Assembly (NCBI RefSeq): GCF_028622835.1
Contig: NZ_CP117677.1
Location: forward strand, 2,404,820 to 2,468,819
DNA: 64,000 nucleotides
Direction: 5' to 3'
DNA from: Caloramator sp. mosi_1
Lineage (GTDB): Bacteria > Bacillota > Clostridia > Clostridiales > Caloramatoraceae
Numbering within the stretch: the stretch's first letter is position 1; each line of letters opens with the position of its first letter. This document shows, in pieces, positions 20,526 through 33,115 of this stretch. Made by a program: the position numbers and the translations under genes. The notes below the pieces were generated by a model, which saw nothing but the letters and a program-made list of their open reading frames with translations, was not told where the DNA came from and made no database searches.

Positions 20526-21716
20526 ATGAATGTTACAGGAATAATAGTAGAATACAACCCTCTACATAATGGTCACATTTATCATATAAACAAAACAAAA
20601 GAACTAACTAAATGTGATGCATTAATTGCTGTTATGAGTGGTTATTTTGTACAGCGAGGTGAGCCAGCCTTTATTGACAAATGGCTAAGAACTAAAATGG
20701 CCCTCCAAGCTGGTGTAGACTTAGTTATTGAACTTCCTGTAATATACTCAAAATCAAGTGCAGAAGGTTTTGCCTTTGGTGCTATAGCAACCTTAGATTC
20801 AACTAACATTGTTAATAATATTTGTTTTGGTAGTGAATGCGGAGATATATCTCAACTATATAAAATTGCAGAAGTTTTGGTGTATGAACCCAATGAATAT
20901 AGACAATATTTAAAGGATTATCTTAAATTAGGGTTGTCATTTCCTTCTGCCAGGTTAAAAAGTCTCAACAATTATATAATATATCACAATTTGTTAAATG
21001 TAAATGATATTGATGTAGAAAATATTCTAAAAACTCAAATAACATATTAGGAATTGAATATATAAAGTCAATCTTAAAATTAAACTCAAAATTAAAGGCC
21101 TATACAATTAAAAGAATTGTAAATAATTACAATCAAGATAATTTAACTGGAAACATCTCAAGTGCAACTTCTATAAGAAAAAACATAAATAATCAAGAAG
21201 TTGTAAATTCTATGCCAAAATTTTGCTATGAAACAATAAAAGAAGAAATAAAAATAATAATGCCCCCATAAGCTTAAAAGCTTTGAGGACATCATCTATT
21301 ATTCTATAAGAACAAAATCACCACAGGAACTTAAAAATATACTAGACGTTTCAGAGGGTTTAGAGTTTAAATTAAAGCAGGCTGCCGAAGATACATCAGA
21401 TATATATCAATTAATAGATTATGTAAAATCTAAAAGATACACACAAACAAGAATTCAACGCATATTAATTAATATACTACTAAATCATACTAATGATTTA
21501 CTTTATAAAGTAAATCAAAAACCTGAGTATATAAGAATTTTAGGTTTTAACGACAAAGGGCGTGAACTAATAAAAAGAATGAAAAAGGAATCTTCAGTCT
21601 CTTTAATTACAAATCCAAGTAAATATGATTATGACAAGCTAAAGTTAGATATAGATGCATCTGACATTTACGCAATTGCATTAAAGGATAAAAAAGGTTG
21701 GCAAAGTGGGATCTAA
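20526..21716 (+). CDS. tmcAL: tRNA(Met) cytidine acetate ligase TmcAL (YlbM; frameshifted)
   Basis: Forms N4-acetylcytidine at the elongator tRNA-Met wobble base using acetate and ATP. The nucleotidyltransferase motif is plain: [17 protein letters not shown], then [19 protein letters not shown] and [15 protein letters not shown]. Breaks near 21040 and 21260; the frame resumes to the TAA at 21714-21716. Clear GGAGG site before the ATG. Its position divergent from pta-ackA is functionally suggestive because the substrate is acetate, but that link is inference. It ends 9 nt from the convergent patatin gene. Confidence 0.92.
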
Positions 21717-21725
21717 AAACAAACC

Positions 21726-22513
21726 CTATTTACTGGCAGCTATAGAATCTAACTGCTTTAAAAGTCCTTCTATTTCCTTCATAGCTGCCTGTCTTCCCTT
21801 TTCTATAGTCTCTTCTGCGTGTTCAAAACCTATTGGATCAACATCATCAATATCAACACGTATAAGTTTATCAGCATCTTGCTTTTTCAGCTCAAAAAGT
21901 TCTTTTTCCATTAAATCTATAGATTCATATAGAACGTGAAATATACTTTTACAATTTGAAGTATTTAAATTAAACCCCACATCTACTCCTATTACATAAT
22001 CAACTCCATAATTTTTTAATATTTTAGAAGGAACCCTTTCTAAAACGCCTCCATCTACCAAAACCATATCATCCTTATATACTGGTATAAATACACCAGG
22101 TATTGATATACTTGCCCTTACTGCTTCGTAAACCTTTCCTTCCTCAAATACAACAAGTCTTTTATTTTTTAAATCCGTTGCAACTACGAAAAATTTTTTA
22201 TTTAAATCCTTAAATTCCGTATCCTTAGTTAACAATTTAATGATTTCACATATTCTATCACCTTTAACAAATCCCAATCTTGGTACTGCAATATCAATAT
22301 AGGTTTTTTATTAAGATTTTTACATAAAGCTGATACATATTTAAAATCAAACCCACTACAATAAAGAGCACCCACAACAGAACCTATGCTACTTCCTGAT
22401 ACTGCATCCGCAATTACTCCATATTTCTCCAATATTTCTATTACACCAATATGAGCTAACCCTCTTGATGCACCAGAACCCAAAGCTAATCCTATTTTTA
22501 GGTTTTTATACAT
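21726..22513 (-). CDS. Patatin-like phospholipase (RssA/YlbK family; frameshifted)
   Basis: Patatin-family serine lipase. Catalytic dyad motifs: GLALGSGASRGLAHIG with the oxyanion glycine-rich loop, nucleophile elbow SGSSIGSVVG (GxSxG), and the DGG (VLVDGGVLERVP) Asp motif. No signal peptide or membrane segment is seen. One break near 22285 in a T run. About 262 aa. Substrate is unknown. It sits back to back with ylbJ, as in the Bacillus ylb region. Confidence 0.88.
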
Positions 22514-22565
22514 ATACCATCCCTACCAATCATAAATATTATTAAAAAATATATTCGAGGTGGCT

Positions 22566-23688
22566 ATGGAAAAGTTTTATTTCATTCTAATTGCAGTATC
22601 ATTTATATTACTATTAATAAAAAATATAATAGTTTAGGAATAAAATTAATTATTTTAATGTTTCTAATTTTAATAGTTCTAAATCCTAATGTATCTTTAA
22701 ATTCTGCAAAGGAGGGGCTAAGTCTATTTTTGTATACGGTTTTTCCATCTCTTTTCCCATTTTTTATTATTAATGATTTGCTGATGTCAGTAGGAATTGC
22801 AGAAAATATAGCATATATTTTTAATAAACCAATAAATAAAATATTTAAAACATCAGGTTATGGTGCCTACGCTTTTATTATAAGTATTTTTTCCGGTTAT
22901 CCTGCTGGGGCAAAAGTTGTTAAGGAACTTATTGAAGCAAAAATAACCCCTAAAGAAGGGGAAAAATACTTACCTTCAGCAGCACCTCTGGTCCTCTATT
23001 CATAATAGGTGCTGTAGGTGCTGGTATGTTAAAAAGCAATCTATTAGGCTATATATTATATGCCTCCCACATTATTGGTTCTATATTAAATGGTATTATA
23101 TGTAATCTATTTTCTAAAAGAGAAAAAAAGAATACATATATGAACATAAAAATACTACGATAAATCTAAATAATTCAATTAAAAATTCCCTTATAACTAT
23201 GGGATTTATATCTGGATATATAATACTATTTTCAGTTGTAATTAACCTATTAGATGCAATAAATTTTTTTAATCTACTTTCCTTATTATTGTCAAATGTG
23301 TTTAGGATAGATAGTTCTATTCTTTCAATTTTTATTAAATCACTTTTTGAAATATCCAACGGCTGTAAACTACTTGTCTCATCTAATATGTCTAATAAAC
23401 TTTTATTAATAAGTTTTATTCTATCCTTTAGTAGTATCTCAATACTGTACCAGGTAAAGGGAGTTCTTAATGGTTGTAATATTAATTTTAAAAATTATAT
23501 ACTTGCAAAAATAAATCACGGTCTTCTTTCTGCTATAGTTTGTTATTTAATATGTAAATATATGAATATAAATACATTTATGTTACAAAACAGTATAAAT
23601 ATTAATAGTTTGTTTATATTTACGAACATTTTATTATTAACACTTATATTTATACTAAATACATTATATTTTTTATTGAAAAAAATAA

Positions 23689-23705
<17 letters not shown>
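22566..23705 (+). CDS. ylbJ: Sporulation integral membrane protein YlbJ (frameshifted)
   Basis: Multi-spanning membrane protein of the YlbJ family, required for heat-resistant spores in Bacillus. Conserved segments: [20 protein letters not shown], then [19 protein letters not shown]. The rest is a run of hydrophobic helices. Breaks near 22620 (A run), 22995 and 23160. The start ATG (22566-22568) follows CGAGGTGG. The 3' end overlaps the convergent coaD gene by 17 bases. Confidence 0.87.
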
Positions 23706-24733
<1,028 letters not shown>

Positions 24734-24810
24734 ATAATGCCCTCCTTACATAAGCCTTAAAATATTTTAACACATATTGCAAAAAGTAAAATACGAACCA
24801 GAAAGCAATA

Positions 24811-24835
24811 AAAAGAACCCCGAAGGGTTCCTTTT
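24811..24835 (-). terminator. Terminator after gdhA
   Basis: gaaccc/gggttc stem with a stable cgaa tetraloop (24815-24830), followed by TTTTTATTG in the minus direction, directly after the gdhA stop. Confidence 0.85.
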
Positions 24836-24836
24836 A

Positions 24837-26206
<1,370 letters not shown>

Positions 26207-26243
26207 TTAAATACCCCTCTTGCTTTCGCAATCTTCTAATAAT

Positions 26244-26272
26244 ATTATGCATTATTTCCTTCATTTTATCAA
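26244..26272 (-). promoter_or_regulatory. Promoter of gdhA
   Basis: Minus strand TTGATA (26267-26272), 17-bp spacer, CATAAT (26244-26249), 38 nt upstream of the gdhA start codon. Confidence 0.6.
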
Positions 26273-26275
26273 GTC

Positions 26276-26293
26276 GAAATAATCGTTTATTTC
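26276..26293. promoter_or_regulatory. Palindrome beside the gdhA promoter
   Basis: A perfect 7-bp inverted repeat, gaaataa-tcgt-ttatttc, sits 3 bp upstream of the gdhA -35 box. Its size and place suit a regulator operator. The regulator is unknown. The region from here to 26385 is AT-rich with nothing else I can support. Confidence 0.4.
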
Positions 26294-26387
26294 ATTATTT
26301 TTTAAATTCTTATTCTTTATATTACGTTTTTCTTTATTTTTTGAATAATTTTAATTTTTGTTAAGAATTTTTTGTTCTTTTTAAAAA

Positions 26388-26461
26388 TGAAGAAATGCAA
26401 AAGGAATGCCAAGGAAATCCTTCAAGGAGTCCAAACATATTATAGCTTTTTCAACAGCCTC
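26388..26461. repeat. Truncated copy (right arm only) of the 283-bp palindromic element
   Basis: Bases 26402-26461 are almost identical to the right arm of the full element at 53812-53871 (ggaatgccaaggaaatcc, ttcaagg, ccaaacatattatagc, tttttcaacagcctc). The left arm and core are missing. It ends exactly at the base of the spore-protein terminator hairpin, so the element again abuts a terminator. Confidence 0.85.
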
Positions 26462-26498
26462 AAAGAAAAGGAGCCTAATTAAAGGCCCCTTTTCTTTG
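26461..26498 (-). terminator. Terminator of the small acid-soluble spore protein gene
   Basis: A 16-bp stem with one mismatch (caaagaaaaggagcct 26461-26476, aggccccttttctttg 26483-26498), loop aattaa, 5 nt past the spore-protein stop codon. The 3' arm on the minus strand is T-rich, and the repeat copy begins immediately after it. Confidence 0.8.
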
Positions 26499-26503
26499 TA
26501 TTG

Positions 26504-26701
26504 TTATTTACCTGCTAAATTTCTTTCGTAAGCTTCAACCATTTTCTTAACCATATAGCCACCAACTGAACCACAATCTCTTGATGTCATATTTCCCCAA
26601 TATCCTGATGTTGGAACTTGAACTCCTATTTCATTTGCCACCTCATATTTGAACTGTTCTAATGCTGCCTTTGCTTCAGGTACTATTGTTCTGTTTTTCA
26701 T
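26504..26701 (-). CDS. Alpha/beta-type small acid-soluble spore protein
   Basis: Intact 65-aa SASP that coats and protects DNA in the spore core. Family features: ALEQFKYEVANEIGVQVP containing the GPR protease recognition region (YEVANE), then a GSVGGYMVKKMVEAYE segment. The usual YxGxLTSREAG motif appears as GYWGNMTSRDCGSVGG with a Cys, a slightly unusual variant. ATG follows AGGAGGTGCAGTAAA. No forespore promoter could be assigned with confidence. Confidence 0.95.
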   Translation of the reverse strand: MKNRTIVPEAKAALEQFKYEVANEIGVQVPTSGYWGNMTSRDCGSVGGYMVKKMVEAYERNLAGK

Positions 26702-26802
26702 TTTACTGCACCTCCTGTTTGTTTTTCTATTATTAATTTAACCCTTTTTGATTTTTTTACTCTAGTAATTTAAGACAACCATTAACAGAGGTGCTATTTT
26801 TG

Positions 26803-28851
26803 TTAGTTGAATGTAGCTGTATCAATTTTTTCTTTAAATAACAAATTTATTTTATTTTTTAAAGGTATAAAGTCATCGCTATCTATTAAATTATCTTCTA
26901 TTATCTTTTTAGCTAAATCTTTAGTCTCCTTTAAAATTTCAATATCTTTAATAATATCAGCTATCTTGAGGTCTGGTAATCCGTGCTGTCTAAGTCCAAA
27001 AAGTTCACCTGTTCCTCTGAGTTCTAAATCCTTTTCAGATATAACAAAACCATCATTTGTTTTTGTCATAATGCCCAATCTTTCAATTGAATCCTTATTT
27101 GTAGCATCTGATATTAATATGCAATAGGACTTTAAATTGCCTCTTCCTACTCTTCCTCTTAATTGATGTAGTTGTGCAAGACCAAATCTCTCAGCGTTTT
27201 CTACTACCATAACTGTAGCATTAGGAACATTTACTCCTACCTCTACAACAGTCGTAGATACTAAAACCTTTATTTTTCCTTCTTTAAAATTACACATTAT
27301 TAAATCTTTTTCTTCATTTGACATTTTGCCGTGCAATATAGCCGCCATATTTTTATTTCCATTAAATACACTATTTACAAGATATTCATATGCTTCCTCA
27401 GCTGATATTGCATCTATTTTTTCAGATTCCTCAACTAACGGACATACAATATATGCTTGCTTGCCTTCCTCTACCTCTTTTTAATAAAATTATAAACTCT
27501 TTCCCTCATTGTACTTCTAACAAAATAAGTATCTATCTTTTGTCTACCCTTTGGTAGTTCATTTATTATCGATATATCCATATCACCGTATAGAAACAAA
27601 GCCAGTGTTCTTGGTATTGGTGTTGCAGTCATAACCAGAACGTGGGGATTATGACCCTTTGAAATAAGACAGGACCTTTGTCTAACACCAAATCTGTGCT
27701 GTTCATCTGTAACTACCAGAGCCAAATTCTTAAATTCAACATTTTCTTGCAATAATGCGTGTGTACCAATTATTATGTCTATTTCTCCCCTTAAAAGTGC
27801 ATCTAAAATATTTTCCTTCTGTTTTTTAGGTGTACTTCCTGTTATTAACTCTATATTCAATCCAAATCTATCTAAAAGCGATTTTACTGAATGGTAGTGC
27901 TGCTCTGCTAATATTTCCGTAGGTGCCAGCATAGCAGCTTGATACCCTGCCATTGCACAATTAAACATTGCTATTGCTGCAATTACAGTCTTACCAGAAC
28001 CTACATCACCTTGAACCAATCTATTCATAGGTCTATTTTTCTTCATATCAAGTAATATTTCTCTAATTGTTCTTGATTGTGCGTTTGTCAATTCAAATGG
28101 TAAAGCTTCCTTTAAATCCTTTAATCTATCCGATAATTGTATAGGATATGCACTTAAATCAGAACTTATACTTTTTTAAAATATTGTAACCCAAGTTGTA
28201 AAACAAGTAACTCTTCAAACTTCAATCTATAAATACTTTTATTAAGCATATGTTTGCTTTTTGGAAAATGGATATTATCTAAAGCTGTATTGATATCTAA
28301 TAGATTAAATTCCTTCAGCAACTTGTAAGGTAGTATATCCTTAACTATTTCTACTTTTTTTCTAAGGCATTTTTAATTATTTTTCTTAAGCTTTTTTGTG
28401 TTAAATATTTATTTAATGGATATATAGGTAAAATATTTTCACTAATATCAAAGGACTCCTCATAATTTTTTCATATTTTGGATCTACTATCTGTAATTCA
28501 GCAAATCTTCTATTTATTTTACCATAAAGAAGTACCTTTTCACCTATTTTAAATGTTTTCTTCATATAAGGTTGATTAAACCATATACCAGTAATATACC
28601 CTGTATCATCCTTGAAAACTATAGAGGTTAATCTTTTTCCTGTCTGTGTTTTTTTAGTACCATTAATTAATGCAACTTCTACAATTAGTGTTGCTACTTC
28701 TCCATCCTTTAAATCTTTTATCTTTTTATATTTGCTCTATCCTCATAATCTCTTGGAAAATAATAAATAGCATCTTCAACAGTTTTTATTCCAAGCATAT
28801 TTAAATATTGTGCATTTTTTCTCCAACGCCCTTTAAATATCTAATATCCAT
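26803..28851 (-). CDS. recG: ATP-dependent DNA helicase RecG (frameshifted)
   Basis: Branch-migration helicase for stalled forks and recombination. N-terminal wedge domain starts MDIRYLKGVG; helicase motifs: QGDVGSGKTVIA (Walker A), DEQHRFG (motif II, DEQH form), ATPIPRTLAL, then VEVGVNVPNATVMVV and LRGRVGRGNLKSYC. The C-terminus ends DTATFN. At least six breaks (for example near 28820, 28735, 28370, 28170 and 27475). Span of 683 codons fits RecG. The ATG at 28849-28851 has AAGGACG upstream. Confidence 0.95.
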
Positions 28852-28869
28852 ATATTCACGTCCTTTTTA

Positions 28870-28907
28870 TTTTTAAACGCCATGAACTTGTATAATCCAT
28901 GGCGTTT
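28870..28907 (-). terminator. Terminator after fakA
   Basis: aaacgccatg (28875-28884) pairs perfectly with catggcgttt (28898-28907), with a T-rich tract following on the minus strand; 7 nt past the fakA stop. It separates fakA from recG. Confidence 0.8.
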
Positions 28908-28914
28908 ACTTAAA

Positions 28915-30557
28915 TTATTCAACTGATATTAAATAATAGTAAAGTGGTTGTCCACCGTAATAAACGGTAACATCAACATTTTTGTATTTTTCTTCCAATT
29001 TGCTTTGTATATTTTCTGCCTCTTCCTCAGTTATTCCATTACCATAGAATATCGTAATTAATTGGCTATTTTCATCTACTAACGTATCTATAAGCTTTAT
29101 TGTAATTTCTTCAAGACTTTCAGAGGCTTCAATTAATTTACCGTTTGCTATAGCGATTTTATTGCCCTCTTTAACTTCTACATCATTAAATACTGTATCT
29201 CTAACTGCGTAAGTAACTTGACCTGTTTTGACTGTTTTTATTACTTCGCATAATGTTTCATAGTTTTCCTCTGGTTTTGCATCATAATCAAAGGATACAA
29301 GTGCAGTTACACCTTGTGGAATACTCTTAGTAGGTACAACAAATACATTTTTGCTTGATAAATCCCTTGCCTGTTCTGCAGCTAAAATTATGTTGCTGTT
29401 ATTTGGTAAAACAAAAATATTTTTAGCATTAATACTATTAATTGCAGATAAAATGTCCTGTGTGCTTGGATTCATAGTTTGGCCGCCTTCTATTACAAAG
29501 TCAACTCCTAAGTCCTTAAATATATTTGTTATTCCATCACCCATTGCAACAGTTACAATTCCATATTCCTTCTCTTCCTGTTTAACTGAATTGTTTACTT
29601 TTATCTTTTCATCCTCATCATCAACAATATGTCTATGTTGTTCCTTCATATTATCTATTTTTATCTTCATTAGTTCCCCTATTTTTAACGCCTCTTCAAG
29701 AACTATACCAGGATTATTGGTATGAATATGAACCTTTATTAATTCTTCTGTACCAACCACAACCATAGAGTCTCCAAGGTGTTCTATCTTATTCTTAAAT
29801 TTATCAGGATCAGCTCCCTTTGTTTTTATAAAAATTCAGTACAGTAGGCAAATTTGATATCCTCTGTATTAAAGACATCCTGAGCTGTTATTTTCTCCTC
29901 TTTTATTGTTTCAATATCCTTCTTAAGCTCTTCTACTTTACCTTCTCTTATGTATCTAAGCATACCCTTATATATTACAAGAAGGCCCATTCCACCTGCA
30001 TCAACTACATTTGCTTGTTTTAAAACAGGTAATATTTCAGGAGTTTTATTTAATGAATCCTCCGCTGCCTTACAAACTAAATTTAAAAACTCTTCAAAAT
30101 CTGATGTATGTTTTGCTATTTCAATTGCTTTATCCGCTGATTCCCTTGATACTGTTAAAATAGTACCTTCTGTTGGCTTCATAACAGCCTTATAGGCAGT
30201 TGCTACTCCCTCTTTTAGAGCAAGAGCAAAATCCTTTGTAGTTACTTTTTCTTTATCCTTTAAAAATTTTGCAAATCCTCTTATAAGCTGAGAAAGAATT
30301 ACACCTGAATTACCACGTGCCCCCATTAGTGTTCCCATAGAAGCTGCATCAACAACTGCTTTTATATTTTCGTTTGTTACTTTGTTAAGTTCTGCTACCG
30401 CTGACATCATAGTTGCTGACATATTGGTTCCTGTATCACCATCTGGAACAGGAAAAACGTTAAGTGCATTAACCATTTCTTTATTTCTTTCCAGTTCATA
30501 TGCACCATTTATTATCATATTTTTTAAACTATGTCCATCAATAACACTAATCTTCAA
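28915..30557 (-). CDS. fakA: Fatty acid kinase-like DAK-domain protein (FakA/YloV; one frameshift)
   Basis: DhaL/DAK2-type kinase domain with a DegV-like C-terminal half. N-terminal NVFPVPDGDTGTNMSATM carries the metal-binding Asp residues; GARGNSGVILSQLIRG and DAGGMGLLVIYKGML follow. In Staphylococcus and relatives FakA phosphorylates FakB-bound fatty acids. Start is TTG (30555-30557) with a strong AGGAGG site, the family start. One break near 29795 in a T run. About 548 aa. Upstream yloU completes the conserved yloU-yloV pair. Confidence 0.92.
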
Positions 30558-30575
30558 AGTCAGTACCTCCTAACA

Positions 30576-30924
30576 TTACACTCTTATTCCTTGAATATTT
30601 ACAGTAATTCTTTTACATTTATTCCTGTTAAAGCTTCAACTGTATACTTAACCTTCTGCATTATATTATCTGCTATAACTGAAATCTTTGTACCATATTC
30701 AACTATGATGTATAAATTTATTACAACTCCATCCTCTTCAGATATTATTTTAACCCCTTTACCTAAATTTTCTCTTTTTAATAATTCCCAAAAACCGTCA
30801 CTTGCTCTTTTGAAGCCATTCCAACAACTCCATAACACTCCATTGTAGCAGCGCCAGCTATATTTACTAAAACTTCATCTGAGTATTCTATAAAACCAAA
30901 CTCATTGTTCAACTTAACAGCCAT
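30576..30924 (-). CDS. yloU: Asp23/Gls24 family protein YloU (frameshifted)
   Basis: Small Asp23-fold envelope-stress family protein. Segments: NNEFGFIEYSDEVLVNIAG, ATMECYGVVGM, VINLYIIVEYGTKISVIAD and QKVKYTVEALTGINVK. Breaks near 30800 (A run) and 30605; after the latter the typical ending RITVNIQGIRV is restored and the TAA is at 30576-30578. About 115 aa. It precedes fakA and is divergent from rpmB, as in Bacillus. Confidence 0.9.
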
Positions 30925-31081
30925 TTTTAAACCTCCCAAAACTTCTTATTCTATTTATTAATTGTATATTAAATACATTTTTTATTCAAGATATATAATA
31001 TAAAAATTAATCAACTGTAAAGTAAAAACACTTTACAAATCGAAAAAATAAATATATAATGTAATAGGATGATTACTCCGG

Positions 31082-31110
31082 TTGCAATTATTTTTTATAT
31101 CTGATAAAAT
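31082..31110 (+). promoter_or_regulatory. Promoter of rpmB
   Basis: TTGCAA (31082-31087), 17-bp spacer, TAAAAT (31105-31110), 44 nt upstream of the rpmB ATG. The remainder of the 230-bp yloU-rpmB interval is AT-rich without other features I can support. Confidence 0.6.
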
Positions 31111-31154
31111 ATTTACAGTCAAAGCAAGCGACTTCATAAAGGAGGTGTAATACA

Positions 31155-31346
31155 ATGTCAAGAAGATGCGAAATATGCAATAAAGGACTAGTATTTGGTG
31201 TACAATACAGCCACTCACACCGTAAATCAAACAGAACTTGGGCTCCAAACATTAAGAGAGTTAAAGCTGTTGTAGATGGTCAAACTAAGCGTATATATGT
31301 TTGTACGAGATGCCTACGTTCAGGAAAAGTACAACGTGCTCTATAA
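31155..31346 (+). CDS. rpmB: 50S ribosomal protein L28
   Basis: Intact 63-aa L28 with two CxxC pairs (CEICNKG near the N-terminus and CTRCLRSG near the C-terminus), the zinc-binding form, plus SHSHRKSNRTWAPNIKRV. GGAGGTG precedes the ATG. Single-gene transcript with its own promoter and terminator, divergent from yloU. Confidence 0.97.
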   Translation: MSRRCEICNKGLVFGVQYSHSHRKSNRTWAPNIKRVKAVVDGQTKRIYVCTRCLRSGKVQRAL

Positions 31347-31376
31347 AAAATGTGCTTATATAAGCACATTTTTTAT
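31345..31376 (+). terminator. Terminator after rpmB (probably bidirectional)
   Basis: aaaatgtgctt and aagcacatttt form an 11-bp stem around atat (31347-31372), followed by TTTATTTTA. It overlaps the rpmB stop and faces the convergent small membrane protein gene. Confidence 0.85.
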
Positions 31377-31377
31377 T

Positions 31378-31547
31378 TTACCATATTTTATTTATACCAT
31401 ATATTATAATACAAATCCCTACAATTAAAACCCAAATCCACCAAGGTGCAAGAATTGCTAAAATTAAGCCTAATCCAAAAATATAAGTAACAACCCCACA
31501 TAATATCTATCACACCATATCTTCTTAATCTTTCTTAAATAATTCAT
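31378..31547 (-). CDS. Small membrane protein A (frameshifted)
   Basis: Unrecognised gene of about 56 aa. Across two breaks (near 31520 and 31500) it reads MNYLRKIKKR, then a hydrophobic stretch VTYIFGLGLILAILAP and a second one WWIWVLIVGICIIIYG, ending INKIW: a basic N-terminus and two membrane helices. ATG at 31545-31547 follows AGGGG in the end of the upstream gene. It resembles protein B next to it (PWWIW against PLWIW, then IYG against YLG), so the pair is probably a tandem duplication. Function unknown. Confidence 0.55.
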
Positions 31548-31556
31548 TTTCATCCC

Positions 31557-31705
31557 CTAAAAATTGTTATAGTACTTAATTCCAAGATATATAAAAACAA
31601 CACCTATTGCAGTCATCCATATCCATAAAGGCAAAAAGTTAATATTAAAACTATTCCTATTCCTATTAAAAAATATGATAAAAGTTTTTTATATTTATAA
31701 TTCAT
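31557..31705 (-). CDS. Small membrane protein B (frameshifted)
   Basis: Unrecognised gene of about 49 aa: MNYKYKKLLSYFLIGIGIVL, then after one break near 31640 the ending LPLWIWMTAIGVVFIYLGIK. Two hydrophobic helices after a basic N-terminus, like its neighbour A, with which it shares the P-x-W-I-W and G-V/I-x-x-I-Y-x-G pattern. Its ribosome site is weak. It lies just after the thiN terminator. Confidence 0.5.
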
Positions 31706-31707
31706 AT

Positions 31708-31760
31708 AAAAAACCCCATAATAAATGCTTTATATTATTATATGCATCTACTATGGGAAT
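31708..31760 (-). terminator. Terminator after thiN
   Basis: cccata (31715-31720) with tatggg (31752-31757), plus inner aatgc/gcat pairing, forms a long stem-loop followed by a run of six T on the minus strand. It lies about 70 nt past the thiN stop. Confidence 0.7.
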
Positions 31761-31831
31761 TTTTATAAATTATTTAAAATTGATTTAACAAGCAATAGAT
31801 TCTAATGCATATCTACTTTATTGATAATACA

Positions 31832-32462
31832 TTAAGTTTGTTTTTGTTTTATAACAATTAGTATACCTTCCTTAACCTTTATAGAGCACTTTTTTCAATA
31901 AATTCATTTGAAACTCCTATTGACTGTCCTAATGATATTCTGCCGTCTATCAATTTATACTTTAAACCTTCCGTTGTTATACCATCGACTACTAACGTTA
32001 AAGGTATTAAAGATAATATCTCTCCTACTTCACCCTCTACTTCTAAAAATCTTTACAAATATATATGTACGCTGAATCTGTGGCAATATATGCATCTATA
32101 CCTTTATTTATTATTTTATACAACAAATTAATGTTAATTAAACTATGATCTATTCTTGAACCAATACCGCTAATTATACATATTTTTTAGCACCTAAATT
32201 TAGGGCATAATCAATACAAAGCTCAGTATCACTAAAATCCTTTTCTTTAGGGTAAGAGACTATTTTTACTCCTTTTTCTAAAAAATATTCATATACCTTC
32301 TTATCTATTGAATCTAAGTCTCCAATTATAATATTTGGAATAACCCCTCCTGCATAGCATAAATTGCTCCACCATCTGAACAGATTACAACATCAGTATC
32401 CTTTAACTCTTTTTAAAAGCTTCTTTAGAGTCATAGCCGTGTGCTATAATTACTGCCTTCAT
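31832..32462 (-). CDS. thiN: Thiamine pyrophosphokinase (frameshifted)
   Basis: Converts thiamine to thiamine diphosphate. Recognised from the N-terminal [34 protein letters not shown] and [14 protein letters not shown] segments, all family marks, spread over several frames (breaks near 32415, 32360, 32190, 32055 and 31890). ATG at 32460-32462 follows a GTGG sequence at the end of rpe. About 210 aa. Placement after rpe and rsgA is the Firmicutes order. Confidence 0.88.
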
Positions 32463-32466
32463 TTTT

Positions 32467-33115
32467 TCACCACTTTTTAAATTGACTAGTTGTTTTTTAA
32501 TATCATCTGATTCAAATATTGCAGAACCTGCAACTAATACATTAGCTCCTGCCTCAACAACTTCTTTAAAATTATCTAACTTTATTCCACCATCTACCTC
32601 AATATCTACATCCAATCCCCTCGAATGTATAGTAGTCTTCAGCTTTTTAATCTTTTCTATCATATTTGGGATAAACTTCTGTCCTCCAAAACCTGGATTA
32701 ACAGTCATAATCAATACCATATCAATATACTCTAAAGAATAATCTAAAACACTTAAGGGAGTTGCTGGATTTAATGCTACACCTACTTTCTTTCCAAAAC
32801 TCTTAATATTTTGTATTGTTCTGTTTAAATGTCTGCAGGCCTCAGCATGAACAGTTATAATATCCGCCCCAGCATTTACAAAATCTTCAATATAAAAGTC
32901 TGGATTTTCTATCATTAGATGAACATCAAATACTAAATTACTATTTTTTCTTATTGCCTTAACAACTGGTGCACCAATTGTAATATTAGGAACAAAATGT
33001 CCATCCATAACATCAATATGAAGGTAATCTGCTCCAGCTTCTTCAACCTTTTTATGTCTTCATATAATCTTGAAAAATCTGCTGAAAGAATTGATGGTGC
33101 AATCTTTATCATCAT
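32467..33115 (-). CDS. rpe: Ribulose-phosphate 3-epimerase (frameshifted)
   Basis: Pentose phosphate pathway epimerase, TIM barrel. [52 protein letters not shown], and [12 protein letters not shown] give the metal- and phosphate-binding residues. Break near 33055. As sequenced, the frame runs past the expected end straight into thiN. I infer a missing A near 32480 that hides the stop TGA at 32467-32469. The ATG overlaps the rsgA stop (TAATG). Confidence 0.93.

Noticed and set aside
31832..32462. Thiamine (TPP) riboswitch near thiN
   Set aside because: thiN is inside an operon directly after rpe with no leader space, and no THI-box-like sequence was seen.
32403..33115. Apparent Rpe-ThiN fusion protein
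   Set aside because: Rpe continues in frame into the first residues of ThiN only because of a probable missing A near 32480. Both proteins have separate starts and family-normal lengths once corrected, so it is not a real fusion.
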